Shown in pieces: positions 1 through 11,330 of a DNA stretch of 64,000 nt; within the stretch, counting starts at the first letter, position 1, and every line of letters begins with the position of its first letter. The translations under genes and the position numbers were made by a program. The DNA comes from Bolinopsis microptera. Lineage: Eukaryota > Ctenophora > Tentaculata > Lobata > Bolinopsidae. The stretch spans positions 4,252,359-4,316,358 of the forward strand of contig NC_087075.1 in the NCBI RefSeq assembly GCF_026151205.1. Reading direction: 5' to 3'. The notes beneath the pieces were generated by a model, which saw only the letters and a list, made by a program, of their open reading frames with translations, did not search any database and was not told the origin of the DNA.

Positions 1-3000
1 TGAACGCGTACACTGAAGAGGGTCGCATAAAGTCGCACTACGATGGTGTTCTGGGTCTGTCTCCTTATCTAAACACTGAAGGAGATATCTACCGCACTCT
101 AGAGAGGGTTTACAGTGACAATGATCTGCGGTTAACGGTGCGTTTTTTTAAAGTCCCGTTTTGTTTTGTCAAGTATTTTAATATCATAGTGATAAATTGA
201 TCAATTAACTGTTCCTAATGAAAGGATACCACTGATACACTGTACAATTATAAAGTTATAATAAGATCTTGTAAACTCAGCCCTTTCAGCCGACTGACGC
301 ACTGGTGTATGATTCAGTGTATCTGATAGCACACGGACTAGATGAACTATACAGAACCAACCCCAGGATTGAGATGAACAATTTTAAGGGGGAGTGCTAC
401 GAGGCTGCTGCTTATGATTGGATCCTAGGGACTGAGATTTACACCAAGTTCACTGCGGTTTAAATTCATATGTAACTTATGAATTCATATATATCAATGT
501 ATCTACAGTTATAATTCGTTATGATAAAGAATAGTCTAACAGAAATTAGTCCCAGAATGAAACTTTTACCTTCGAGTTAATGTTAAGGTAAGTTAAACTG
601 AGAACCCCTCAGCTGAGTTACCAGGGCATCACAGGAACCAATCAGATGTGGCCAAACAGCCGACCAGAGAGGGACTCCTACAGGTACAACATCGTCAACT
701 TCAACAGACATCTCTTAAAGAGTGACTCGGTGACAACGGTAATCTACTTAGATGGATACAATTAACTTACGATTACTTGTTACATAATCAGCTTGTGCAG
801 AGTGAAATGTAAATTCCCCACAATGAGTATACTTTTTGATAAACATAACATGAAACTCATCACTACTCAGATTGGGAGCTGGGACCCGTACAGAAGTCCC
901 ACTATCTCCCTTACAAAACAGCCTGTATGGACCCATGGGATGGAGGATGCTCCTACGGATAACCCTATGATAACTGATGTTACTCTCCGGTTGGGGGTAT
1001 TGGAGGACAAACCCTTCATTATCTACAATTATACTAACTACGGGTATCCTAATTGCTCCTGTGAGTTCTACTGATTCATCTAGTTTATTATTTGCAAAAC
1101 TTCATGAAAGAAATGATGGAATGTTCAAGTCAAAAGAGGTCGATTGCTTGTTTAGTTCATATCAAAGGACATTAATCTCTTAATCATCTCTTTCTCTCTC
1201 TCTAACATCCTCAAAAAATGAGTTTTTTTATTTTTGTAATACGTCACAAGTTATGACGTCACAAATTATGACGTCACAAGTTATGACGTCACAAGTTATG
1301 ACGTCACAAGTTATGACGTCACAAGTTATGACGTCACAAGTTATGACGTCACAAGTTATGACGTCACAAGTTATGACGTCACAAGTTATGACGTCACAAT
1401 TTATGACGTCACAATTTATAACGTCACAACCTCACGCTATACATCATAATAAACTTATAATTTGCAGCAATGCCCAACAGAGACTGGTGCTACACAGGGG
1501 TGAGTATTGACATCATCAGACACCTTCAGAACAAACTAAACTTCAAGTACGAGTTTATAGAGTCACCAGATGGGAAGTTTGGGAGTGAGGTTAATGGAGT
1601 CTGGAACGGTCTTATCAATGAGATCGGTGGAAAGGTAATTTAAAAAGGCTAAATTCCTGTTACTCATTGTCGTAAATTACCAGGTTACTTTTGGTAGGAC
1701 TACTTAAGTGTTTTCTAAGATAAAGTGCCTCCAAGTTTAAGTACTTGCGTCTTGGTAACAGCTGAAGACGATATAATACACATGTATTTTGAAAGCTCAT
1801 TCTATCTTTCTATATAATAAAACCTTTTGTGTCATTTATATAGGGTGGGCCAAAAGTCAGTACCCATACGTTGGGTCTTATACCTCCGCCGTCTTTTATA
1901 TTTGAGAATTGTTGCTTTGCAGTGACTGAGCTATAAAGGCCAACGTATGGGTACTGTATTGGCCCACCCTGTATTTTCCAAGAACACTCTCCAGGAGAGG
2001 GAAAAGTTTGAGAAAACTTAAATAATATTATTTCTCTCAGTGGGTAGATCATGATTTACAGATTGAATTTAGATACGAAGGACGAAATAAGTGTTGCTAT
2101 AAATCAGTTTCAACAAAATAAAGCTGATAACATTGAGATAATGTTATAAATCGATAGTCTTGCAAATTTGTCCCAAGATAATGGGTAGAGATAGATTCGA
2201 ATGGTTTACAAATCATAAAAAGAAAAAGAAATTTATTTTCAGAGGCTAGATGTAGGAGTGGTCGGGTTTGGAACGTCTCACAGCAGAGAGAAAGTTGTGA
2301 ACTTTGGGATATCTTTTTACCCAGGGGGTGTTAGAATGGCGACCAGTAAAGATATCTCTACCACGGACTACTTCTTCTTCTTACGACCCTTCTCTAGAAA
2401 TGTGTGGTAGGAAGATTTTGAGTCTTTTATCTTTTTATCTCAAATATTCGGTGTCCTTTATATTTGTTCGCGCATTTTCGTTGTGGTCCCTTTTTTAAGG
2501 TAAACCACGTGGGTGCAATCAGATGTAACCACACGATGCCATACCTCATTTCCATCTAGATCTTCTTTCTCATCTACTACATTCTTTACAACATTTACAG
2601 CATTTATAAGTGTAATAGTACTGTTACTCATAGTTATATAACCGTTATAAATATTTATCGAAAAAAAATGAGACTTTTTTATTTGTATGTCATAATTATT
2701 CCATAATCTGACCTTCCCGTTTCAGGATCTCAATACTGGGTGGGATCGTGTTCTTCTTCGCTATCCTCTACCTCCTGGACAGGTTCAGCCCGTATGGTAA
2801 TGATGGAGGAATCAGGTTTAAAAGTAAATTGTGCATGTGTGAGAACTGTGCAAGGCTACTAAAGAGAGGGGGGTTCAGAGACAATCTGTGTCCGTTTAAG
2901 GAGGACCACGATCTAAAACATGAAATGGGTAGGTAATCTGGCAATCAGGTACCTTTTATTTTATTGCTCTGTTACATCGTTGCGGACCTCTAATTAAGTC

Positions 3001-6000
3001 CCTCTCAAATTGTGAAATATTTTATCACAAATGAGTTACAATTTCAGCGATTATGAGTGCCCCGAACGCTCTCTGGCTCTCTATCTGTTCGTTCCTAACT
3101 GTTGCCCCTGCCGACGGTATCCCCAAAAACTGGTCAGGTCAGATCATGGTTATCACCATTTTACTTTCATTACCATTACAATAGCTGTTTTAAATGATAA
3201 CTGGAAATAAATTATGTTGATGAATGATTAATACACTTATACAGATGTTTCAAGTGATTTTAATAGCTTTGATGTGCATGATGTACATTCTTACATTGTA
3301 CAATCTACATTATAACACGATATCCAGCTACTTGGGATATTAACACGTGCACAACCCAGCTACTTGGGATATTAACACGTGCACAACCCAGCTACTTGGG
3401 ATATTAACACGTGCACAACCCAGCTACTTGGGATATTAACACGTGCACAACCCAGCTACTTGGGATATTAACACGTGCACAACCCAGCTACTTGGGATAT
3501 TAACACGTGCACAACCCAGCTACTTGGGATATTAACACGTGCACAACCCAGCTACTTGGGATATTAACACGTGCACAACCCAGCTACTTGGGATATTAAC
3601 ACGTGCACAACCCAGCTACTTGGGATATTAACACGTGCACAACCCAGCTACTTGGGATATTAACACGTGCACAACCCAGCTACTTGGGATATTAACACTT
3701 GCACAACCCAGCTACTTGGGATATTAACACGTGCACAACCCAGCTACTTGGGATATTAACACGTGCACAACCCAGCTACTTGGGGTATTAACACGTGCAC
3801 AACCCAGCTACTTGGGATATTAACACGTGCACGTAACCCAGCTACTTGGGATATTAACACGTGCACGTAACCCAGCTACTTGGGATATTAACACGTGCAC
3901 AACCCAGCTACTTGGGATATTAACACGTGCACAACCCAGCTACTTGGGATATTAACACGTGCACAACCCAGCTACTTGGGATATTAACACGTGCACAACC
4001 CAGCTACTTGGGATATTAACACGTGCACAACCCAGGTCGGATCATGATAACCATATGGTGGATGATATGTCTGGTCATGGTCAGCATGTACACTGCCAAC
4101 CTGGCTGCTTTTCTGACAGGTTAACTTTCACTTTTGCTTTTATTTTCATGTGGTCAGCATGCATATACCACCAATTTAACAAGAAATGTTGCCGCTTTTC
4201 TTTTGTGGATGGCCGCTAAATTTCCCGATCCGTGATGGCCGCCCAGTTAATTCCATATTAAATTAGAAATACATTTCTATGTCATATGTAACACTAACCA
4301 TATGTTTATTGTTTATGCAACCTGATATAGTGATATGACACGGATCTGTGCAAAATGGTAATACTATAATTTACTAACTCGAAATAATATGCTATCAATT
4401 AGTGCCTATAAGCTAGTTGGATGAAATTAACGATTTGATCGGTTCAGCGTCGCGCGCCAATACCAATTTAATTCAGATTTCAGAATATTGCGCAAAATAA
4501 CTTTGCGGAGTGACAAACAAAATTTGGTTGCTTTACTGACAATGACATGGATTTGTTGAGCATCAATTTGTAGCTTTTACGTTAGAGTTATGGTGAGGGT
4601 CAATTTTCGGGGGGTCAATTGTCGGGGTGTAAATTGTCGAGGTGTAAATTGTCGGGGTGTAAATTGTCGGAGGGTCAATTCTCGGGGGGTCAATTGTAGG
4701 GGGGTCAATTGTCGATATAATTAATGGGCAATTTAGTTCATTTGTGTGGTATGTTCGCCTTAGTATCCACATTTAAACAAATAAAAAGCTATAACTTACA
4801 GAGAATATGTAGTCTAGGCTTACCTTTCATATAAAGTAAGTCTCATTCAAAAATATTGATATTTAACCAATTTATGGGCCGAAATCTATTAAATTTGGTG
4901 CGTATGCCCAAATTTGGGCAAATGGTTTTTGGCCCATAACTCAGTCATCTTTTGTCCAATCTTGATGAAATTTCATTTATGAGTTTAGGAGCCCACTAGC
5001 TACAACCTGGGGTTTCGACATGTTCAGGGTATTAGGTCAAATTGGGCCTAATTTGGACCAAATATGGGCGTGGCTGCACCGCGGGCACCGTTTGGCGGTT
5101 GGTGTCCGGGACCCCTCAAAAGTTCGGTCACCGGTCCTAGTTTGTTGAAATCAAACCCCCTATCTTGAAATCAAACCCCCTCCTTAATATATAATGTTAC
5201 GCTCAATGGACTCTGCAATCTATATTACAATCGTGGCAATTACGTCGCGACGGTCGTTTTCTTCATTAGGTTCAAGGTCGCAATATTTATTGCAGCGGAA
5301 AACATTAAAGTTTTAGCAGATTGTCCGGCTAAATCTCCCTTTATATGGTGTTACCAGGTTACATCTAGTCTCGTATTCTGTACAATAACAATGGCTCCAG
5401 AATTATAAAAATTATAGCTCGCCAGTGAACTATAGTTTTTATAGTTCCCTTAAATCACTCCAGCATTCTCACATAGCATACGTAACAGCTCCTTTTCCTT
5501 TGCGTGTGTAATGAAATAATCGCCTTCCTATATTATAGAATGTTTGAGTTAACTTTGTTTGTCGAATTTGCTCGCCCTATCTCTCTCTCCTCTCCTCCTT
5601 TCTTTGTTTTCTCTGTCCTGCAGTGATCATGCACGCCACGCCGAGGCCAAAACTTGCGGCGGAGGCGGCGTTTTTTACCTCTTTCCCTCAAAATTACTCG
5701 TGACTATCAAATTTCACTAGTTCTGTGACTCTGCACGTTTGACTCTGTGAGTTCATCTTTTTGTTGCTCTCCTTCAGTCGGCTGTTTTTCTTTCGCTCTT
5801 CAATTTTTGTAAATCTTCAGGATACAAGCTATAACTTTATGATATCTTTTTATCAACTTATTAAGTTCACAATGATTTCTAAACTTGGTCTGTTTTGTTC
5901 TACATCAAATAAAATTTTATCATTCACATATTAACACATCCCTACACGGGAATCGGTCGCGAGGGCGGAAGTCGCGAGGGCGGAGGTCTCGAGGACGGAA

Positions 6001-9000
6001 GACCCAAGGGCGTAGGACTCATGTGATCGACCTCCGCCCTCGAGTCCAACCTTTTAGGAAACTTCCGCCCTTGAGTCCTACGCCCTTGGGTCTTCCGTCC
6101 TCGAGACCTCCGCCCTCGCGACTTCCGCCCTCGTGTCCTATACCCGATATGTGATACACATATCGCATAAGCTAATTTATTCACGTTAAGCTGGCACTCA
6201 ATCATAACAGTTTAAAAACTTTTATAAATACCATCTTAGAAAGCAACGATGGAAGTCCAAACGATCATTATTAAGATAAAGGATGGTGATCCTCTGCTCG
6301 TGTCAAAAAACCTACTTACCAAGGATAGCCGTATGTTTACGTATCTAATAGAGGAATTAAAATATGATGAGCTTGATCTAGAGGATTTCTCAACTGAAAC
6401 AGTTTCCCTGTTTCTAACCCTACTAGATGACAGACAACTGGGTGAAATTGAAGATGGAATATTCAGAGAATTGCACAAAATAGCCAAAGTGTTTGAAGTC
6501 AACTGGTTGAGAGAAAGATGCTGCAATTGGTTAAAATGCAGAATGGACTCCATCGCAGAAAATAATGAAATAAAGTTCCTATTCGACGAATGCTGGTATA
6601 TTCTCAAAAAGTGGGAGGATAAAGAAATGACAAATGAACTGGTTTCAAGTTTGGCTCTGAAGGACAATTCATCGTTTATCTCAGAATATATGTCAGATCT
6701 TGACAAACTGGAGACAGGGCAGATAGATTTGCTAGTCAAACTTGGAAGAAGCAACACTGATCACTTCCTCCAAATCATTTTGCACAACTTGTCCGGTCAA
6801 AAAGTTTTGAATGAAAAAGTGAGACATCTTCTTGAAAACATAAATTTGGCGTTATGTTGTAAAAGAAATGAGGAGCTGTATCTTGAAGTGTTTGAAGTTA
6901 TATCGAACTTGTCCGGGATATCAGTTGCTGATCTGAAATCTACTCACCAACTCACGTTAGAAACTACAAGATTAACCAGTTCTAGAAGAGAAAAAATAAA
7001 ATCAGGAACATGTGTTGTGTATGATGCTAAGGAATATATTTCCCTTCTGAATAGTTGTAAAACATTGAATGATATCACTAAAGCTGTAGATAAAGGCCGC
7101 ATAACATCCATATTAGTGGTAGTTGATGTGTTGATAAGGATTTTCCTTGGTGATGCAGCTAACAAAGATCAAGAAACTGTTAAACTATTTGTGACTGCAC
7201 TCACAAATATTTGCAGTGTTAAAGAGCTACAAAAGGTATCTAGATATTATTTAGATATCATCATAACAGCTTTAAACTACTTTACTCTAGAACAATCAGG
7301 ACAGCTTATCACGCTGCTGAAGGAGTTGAAGAAGAACGAGACGTTCTGTACGCACCATGAGATCGTTACAATAAAACATCATAAAATAAATAAAGTAACA
7401 GCGGAAAAGGAGTACAAAATCCTGTTTAAATTCAAACATCCTGGAACAGGAACCTGCACAGAGTCTGATAGTACGTGCGGTTTTATCTTGAGAAATATTA
7501 GCCATGAAGGTAACAGTACCACTACACTGTGCACACAAGGTGAGGACTACAAGAACACAGGATTACATTATCATGATGTCATATCCGCACGTGACATGGA
7601 CTGGTATGATAAATATATAATATATAAATGGTATGATAAATACTCAGGTACCACACCTGCTGGTTACAAGGTAACAGTGGTAGGGAGGTGCAAGTGGTGG
7701 GAGGAGTGGCTACCAGCTGACATAACAGACTGGAAGTATGAAGCACGTTTTGTAGACTACAATGTTGCTGATTACTTGGTCGCTAAACGAAATTAGTGCT
7801 TTTCATACTTATTCTGTGAGATTTGACTCATTTTGACATAGTATTTCGTTTGTTAGACTCTGGATCAGTATACAGACAATTATCACTTTACCCGGTTACA
7901 AAAGCTGGGTCAGTAGATTGCAGTAATTTTGTAAATACCTTTAATTGTTTCATATTTTTGAAGAAGACAGATTATATAATGAATATCAACGATCAATATT
8001 TATTATATAGTTAGTTTACGATTATGTTTGAAATTTATTGCAGTTTTTGTTGTAACACTAACTCATGATTATGCTGGTATTATTAGATTTATGTCTTGGT
8101 GCAGCATACAAAAGTAACCATCATGTGTTTACTATTTACGTGTTTAATCTTATCCTGTGTTTTATTTCGTGTTAAATGTTATCTTGCACTTGTTTTAACG
8201 TAAGATAGATAACAGAAAAGGGGAGGAAGAGAAAAATAAAGGAGATAGTGAACACCTTTAATTGATACTATGTCCATCTTGAGAATTGACCCTGCTACCA
8301 CTTTACGTCTGGTATAATTGAGTGTTCTGATGAGTTCGTTTCTTTCTTTTTATCTGAGCTATAACATTTTCTGAAACCCTCTCCTCTTGTAGTAGATATG
8401 GTAAAACGTCACTAAACCTCATTATAATAGAGAAATCAGCTTGTATTTGCAAATATAAATCATGTCAGAAGCATTCTGATATGATGAATGGTTCTGAACT
8501 GCATTTCAGTTTCCAGTAAAGGTGTTGATATACGCTCAGTGGATTTAGTTTAACTGCATTTCAGTTTCCAGTAAAGGTGTTGATATACACTCAGTGGATG
8601 AGTTCTGATTTAGTTAAACTGCATTTCAGTTTCCAGTAAAGGTGTTAATATACACTCAGTTTAACTGCATTTCAGTTTCCAGTAAAGGTGTTGATATACA
8701 CTCAGTGGATGATTTAGTTTAACTGCATTTCAGTTTCCAGTAAAGGTGTTGATATACGCTCAGTGGATGATCTCCTGGGCCAACAAGAGTACGCTTTTGG
8801 CACAGTGGAAGGATCGATCACAGAGAATCTGTTCATCAATAGTGATGTAAGACATTAAGATTCCGATTCTATTACTACTATAGTTGATTCTATTACTACT
8901 AGTTGATTTTATTACTACTAGTTACTCTTCTAGCTGAGAACGACTAACAAGTCTTATTTGATATTTTAATTATTTTTAATTTTGAACAACAACCTATTAA

Positions 9001-11161
9001 TTAAGCAATTACATTTGTAGAACCCTGGCCTCCACCGCCACCGCTTTTCGTTTTTGCCCTTCTATTTCTTTTTTATCCTAAATTTTTAATTATCAGAATG
9101 CCAAGTCACTTTAATCCACCAAACAACCAGAACGCCAAATTACGGAAACTGTACGACCGTAGTGCATCAACTGAGTCCTATAAAGAAGGAGTTACACGGA
9201 TGAAGCTGGGAAAGTATATTTTTCTTTACGGTAACGGTCCTCTCGACCTAACCACCTCAATTAACTGCAATTTGGAAATAATTGGCGATGTCCTCGTAGA
9301 TTTCGGGTATGAAGAAATTATTGGTTTTTTGATAAATTTAAATTTGTTAAAAATCCATTTGAAAAAGGTATATGAAGAGGTGGAAATGAAATGTTACGTT
9401 TTACCAGTTATTGTTATTTCATTTGAATGACTGTTTCAGTGTTTCATTTTAGCTTCCAGTTATAATTCCTGCCAGAATAACAATTTTAACATTTTCAGGT
9501 ACGCATTTGCGTTTCAGATCGACTCTCCCTACATTGAACTTTTCAACAGAGAAATGCTGATCCTGCAGGAGAGGGGCATGATAAAGGACTTGTGGCAAAA
9601 ATTTGTTAAAGGTCAATTTTTACAATTAGCTCAGCTGCATTCATGGTCATCGTTCAGACAATTATTCGTTTACTTCCATTGATGGCTATGAAATTCAACC
9701 AACAGTTCAATAACTTGTACATCATCATTTTGATTTTAAGGCGTTAGTGCCGAGTAATGCCTCTGGGTAGTGCTCCTCAATCAATCAAATCATCAATTAA
9801 ATTATGAAATATTTATTGTTTACACAAACCATTCACATGGTTTACTGAACAGTTTGGGGAAAGGAAAATAGTGCCGTATAAATGGTGGAATACGGTATAT
9901 ATCACGGTTTTACTGTACTTGGTAAATCAAAATGAAAACGTACATACTATATATCGCAGTTTCAATTTGAAATTGTTTTCCTTTTCAACTTTTATTTTTA
10001 AAATGTTTAATCGTAATCATAAACATCAGGTCATTGCGACGAAGATGATGATTTTGATGCTGAAGCAGACAGTCTTGAAGTAGTCAACTTGCTGGGTTAG
10101 TAATTTAATATTATAAATTGATACGTATTTCTGACGTTTTCTGACAAATATGTTCATAAGGTCTAAAAATATAAAGTTTTAAATACTTCTGTCACAATTT
10201 CGGAATTTCTTATGTTTCTGATTGGGGATAAGTCTCCACTTAAAAACAAAATATGGATAGAATAAATTATGGATAAAATAAAGATAAAATAACCAAAATT
10301 CCAAAAATGTGACTTATGCACATTTACGAAAGATATCCGATTTTGTTTAGTGCAATTAATACACTAAAAGCTGTAAGCCTGTTAATTACCTACCGGACAG
10401 CAGGGGATCAAAAGAGCATAAGAAGCATAAAGCAACAAATCCACCAAACCGCGAGATAGATCCTTATGACAATTTTATGGCATTAAACTATACATAAAAT
10501 TTGTCGCAGATAATGCTATAATGGGAAAAATCGCGATTCCGTACATGCCGCGATTTCCTTTTGTCCCTGGTATGTTATAGAGTTATACACTTCCACAGAT
10601 TGACTTGCCACTAAAGCACTAAGGGCGTTATTTTACCAACTGGTTTTCAGAATTACTTATTAGATGGTAACTTATAGGTGGCAACTAGGTGGCAACTAGG
10701 TGGTAACTAGGTGGTAACTAGGTGATCACTAGGTGGTAACTAAGTGGTAACTAAGGGCGTTATTTTAACAAATGGCTTTCAGGACTACTCATTATTTGTG
10801 TTCCCCTCCTAGTCCTCGCTGCTTTAGTCTTTTTGCTGGAGATTCTCGCATCTCCTAAAAAGAAAAATGGAAAAAGATTGGTAAGTAAAAATAAATATAG
10901 CTTCTTTACTGGCCGCAGTTTTACAAAATATAGTTTATTAGTCTTGTTTCAGATGTCTTCATAATTAAATAATTAGGTCTCAACTTCCACTTCCACTTCC
11001 ACTTCCACTTCCACTTTCACTTTCACTTCCACTTCCACTTTCACTTTCACCTTTTCCTAACCAGGACATGGGAGATGCGATACAAGCAGTATTTGAGGAC
11101 GATCAGATGATACAAGCTAACAAAACATCTCAGCCTCTCGTGATATGTAGAGAGGACACTG
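1..11161 (+). CDS. Ionotropic glutamate receptor subunit, 3' part, 15 exons
   Basis: This is a ligand-gated cation channel of the plasma membrane. Exons, all GT-AG and in matching phase: 1-137, 281-457, 613-738, 871-1060, 1468-1634, 2243-2406, 2726-2928, 3048-3137, 4036-4119, 8734-8846, 9131-9306, 9499-9611, 10030-10095, 10783-10880, 11065-11161. The first three or four encode the end of the amino-terminal domain (DALVYDSVYLIAHGL). S1 follows (GVSIDIIRHLQNKLNF, then SREKVV with the ligand-binding Arg), then M1 ending DRFSPYG, the pore exon, M3 ending MYTANLAAFLT, S2 with both disulfide cysteines, and M4. The Q/R-site position reads Thr, and two S2 ligand residues differ from glutamate receptors, so the agonist is uncertain. 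The 5' end lies outside the window. A further exon at 11331-11533 can join in phase, so the true 3' end is open. Family assignment is firm; exon edges are inferred. Confidence 0.9.
1251..1430 (+). repeat. 15-bp minisatellite of CRE palindromes
   Basis: The 15-base unit atgacgtcacaagtt is repeated about 12 times in an iGluR intron. Eleven units carry the perfect palindrome TGACGTCA, the consensus CREB/ATF site, in exact 15-base register from 1254 to 1411. The unit is a multiple of three without a stop in one frame, so it reads as MTSQV repeats. I see no reason to think it is coding. Confidence 0.95.
1841..1971. mobile_element. 131-bp mariner-like MITE with TA duplications
   Basis: The terminal inverted repeats begin agggtgggcca on the left and end tggcccaccct on the right, and continue inward through a shared cccatacgttgg/ccaacgtatggg segment. 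The dinucleotide TA flanks both ends. There is no coding capacity. A second, interrupted copy lies at 20241-20990. Confidence 0.75.
3048..3137 (+). CDS. iGluR pore-loop (M2) exon
   Basis: This 90-base exon encodes the re-entrant pore loop between M1 and M3. The residues ALWLSICSFLTVAPADGIP align with the family pattern around LWFSLGAFMQQG. The Q/R-site position is therefore Thr, followed by Val-Ala, instead of Gln-Gln-Gly. The exon joins 2726-2928 and 4036-4119 in phase 1 on both sides. Confidence 0.85.
3325..4035 (+). repeat. 32-bp minisatellite carrying a splice acceptor
   Basis: About 22 nearly identical 32-base units (pieces cccagctacttggg and atattaacacgtgcacaa) fill the 3' end of the iGluR intron before the M3 exon. 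The functional acceptor, cacaacccag just before 4036, is itself the end of the last unit. The intron therefore holds some 20 copies of the same acceptor sequence. Each unit also holds a CACGTG E-box and a CCCA...TGGG inverted pair. There are no spacers, so it is not a CRISPR array. Confidence 0.95.
4780..5165. mobile_element. Non-coding repeat, one arm of a foldback family
   Basis: This stretch is highly similar to 12095-12470, for example in gggcgtggctgc, ggcaccgtttggcggttg and aagttcggtcaccggtcc. The copy at 11584-12520 has inverted arms, whereas this one is a single arm. It lies in an iGluR intron and has no usable ORF. Confidence 0.7.
5945..6139. repeat. GC-rich palindrome of 15-bp units upstream of the BTB gene
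   Basis: Perfect 62-base arms (5960-6021 and 6072-6133) flank a ~50-base loop in AT-rich DNA. Each arm is made of ~15-base units such as gtcgcgagggcggaa, and the loop holds a further partial unit. The right arm ends about 115 bases before the BTB start codon, so it could form a hairpin in the promoter or 5' leader. Both strands stay open only because the unit is a multiple of three. Confidence 0.9.
6249..7796 (+). CDS. Single-exon BTB-domain protein nested in an iGluR intron
   Basis: The 515-residue protein starts MEVQTIIIKIKDGDPLLVSK. Residues ~1-100 have the BTB/POZ pattern: short strands, then DSRMFTYLIEE, LEDFSTETVSLFLTLL and a helix ending FEVNWLRERCCNWLKCRM. BTB domains mediate dimerisation and often recruit substrates to Cullin-3 ligases. 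Residues ~130-340 look helical and BACK-like. The last ~150 residues are rich in Cys, His, Trp and Tyr (GRCKWWEEWL) and I do not recognise them. I see no Kelch, zinc-finger or MATH domain. The lack of introns in an intron-rich neighbourhood suggests a retrocopy. It sits on the same strand inside intron 4120-8733. A GC palindrome lies just upstream, and an AATAAA lies near 8,236. Confidence 0.85.
   Translation: MEVQTIIIKIKDGDPLLVSKNLLTKDSRMFTYLIEELKYDELDLEDFSTETVSLFLTLLDDRQLGEIEDGIFRELHKIAKVFEVNWLRERCCNWLKCRMDSIAENNEIKFLFDECWYILKKWEDKEMTNELVSSLALKDNSSFISEYMSDLDKLETGQIDLLVKLGRSNTDHFLQIILHNLSGQKVLNEKVRHLLENINLALCCKRNEELYLEVFEVISNLSGISVADLKSTHQLTLETTRLTSSRREKIKSGTCVVYDAKEYISLLNSCKTLNDITKAVDKGRITSILVVVDVLIRIFLGDAANKDQETVKLFVTALTNICSVKELQKVSRYYLDIIITALNYFTLEQSGQLITLLKELKKNETFCTHHEIVTIKHHKINKVTAEKEYKILFKFKHPGTGTCTESDSTCGFILRNISHEGNSTTTLCTQGEDYKNTGLHYHDVISARDMDWYDKYIIYKWYDKYSGTTPAGYKVTVVGRCKWWEEWLPADITDWKYEARFVDYNVADYLVAKRN
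8499..8765 (+). repeat. Five copies of an iGluR acceptor plus exon start
   Basis: The block ctgcatttcagtttccag, continuing through aaaggtgttgatatac and ctcagtgga, occurs at 8499, 8554, 8619, 8664 and 8723. Only the last copy runs on into the full exon. The first four duplicate the polypyrimidine tract, the AG acceptor and the first ~13 codons. They are potential cryptic acceptors. Confidence 0.9.
10402..10573. mobile_element. Degenerate hAT-like MITE relative
   Basis: The right end (cgcgatttccttttgtccctg) matches the terminal repeat of the intact MITE at 51636-51784. The left end (caggggatcaaaag) is a diverged counterpart. I see no clear 8-bp target duplication. It lies in an iGluR intron. 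Confidence 0.5.
10624..10795 (+). repeat. Partial acceptor duplication flanking aactaggtgg repeats
   Basis: The segment aagggcgttattttaccaac...ttttcag at 10621-10653 is a diverged copy of the true acceptor region before the M4 exon (aagggcgttattttaacaaa...ctttcag, ending 10782). Between them lie about eight ~10-11-base units of aactaggtgg type. The layout matches the other exon-anchored arrays. Confidence 0.75.
10981..11050 (+). repeat. (CACTTC)n microsatellite
   Basis: About 11 copies of cttccac/ctttcac units precede the acceptor of the iGluR exon at 11065. They may act as its polypyrimidine tract. Confidence 0.9.
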
Positions 11162-11330
11162 GTGAGACAATAATCAATGTTGTGTGCTAACTCACTTAAA
11201 AAAATAGCCCCAATAAGGCGTAGCATAAACAGCAAATGAATTTTATCTTCAGATTAGAATCAAATTGTCACGAACGTTAACAATACACAGTTAAATACGT
11301 TACCGATAAGTTTTATCAGCTCACTGAGAG

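Noticed and set aside
3325-4035. CRISPR-like array of 32-base repeats
   Set aside because: Units are contiguous with no spacers, lie in an intron of an animal gene and carry its splice acceptor.
8330-8350. Second hammerhead core (ctgatgagttcg)
   Set aside because: No GAAA follows at the required spacing and no stem I partner is present.
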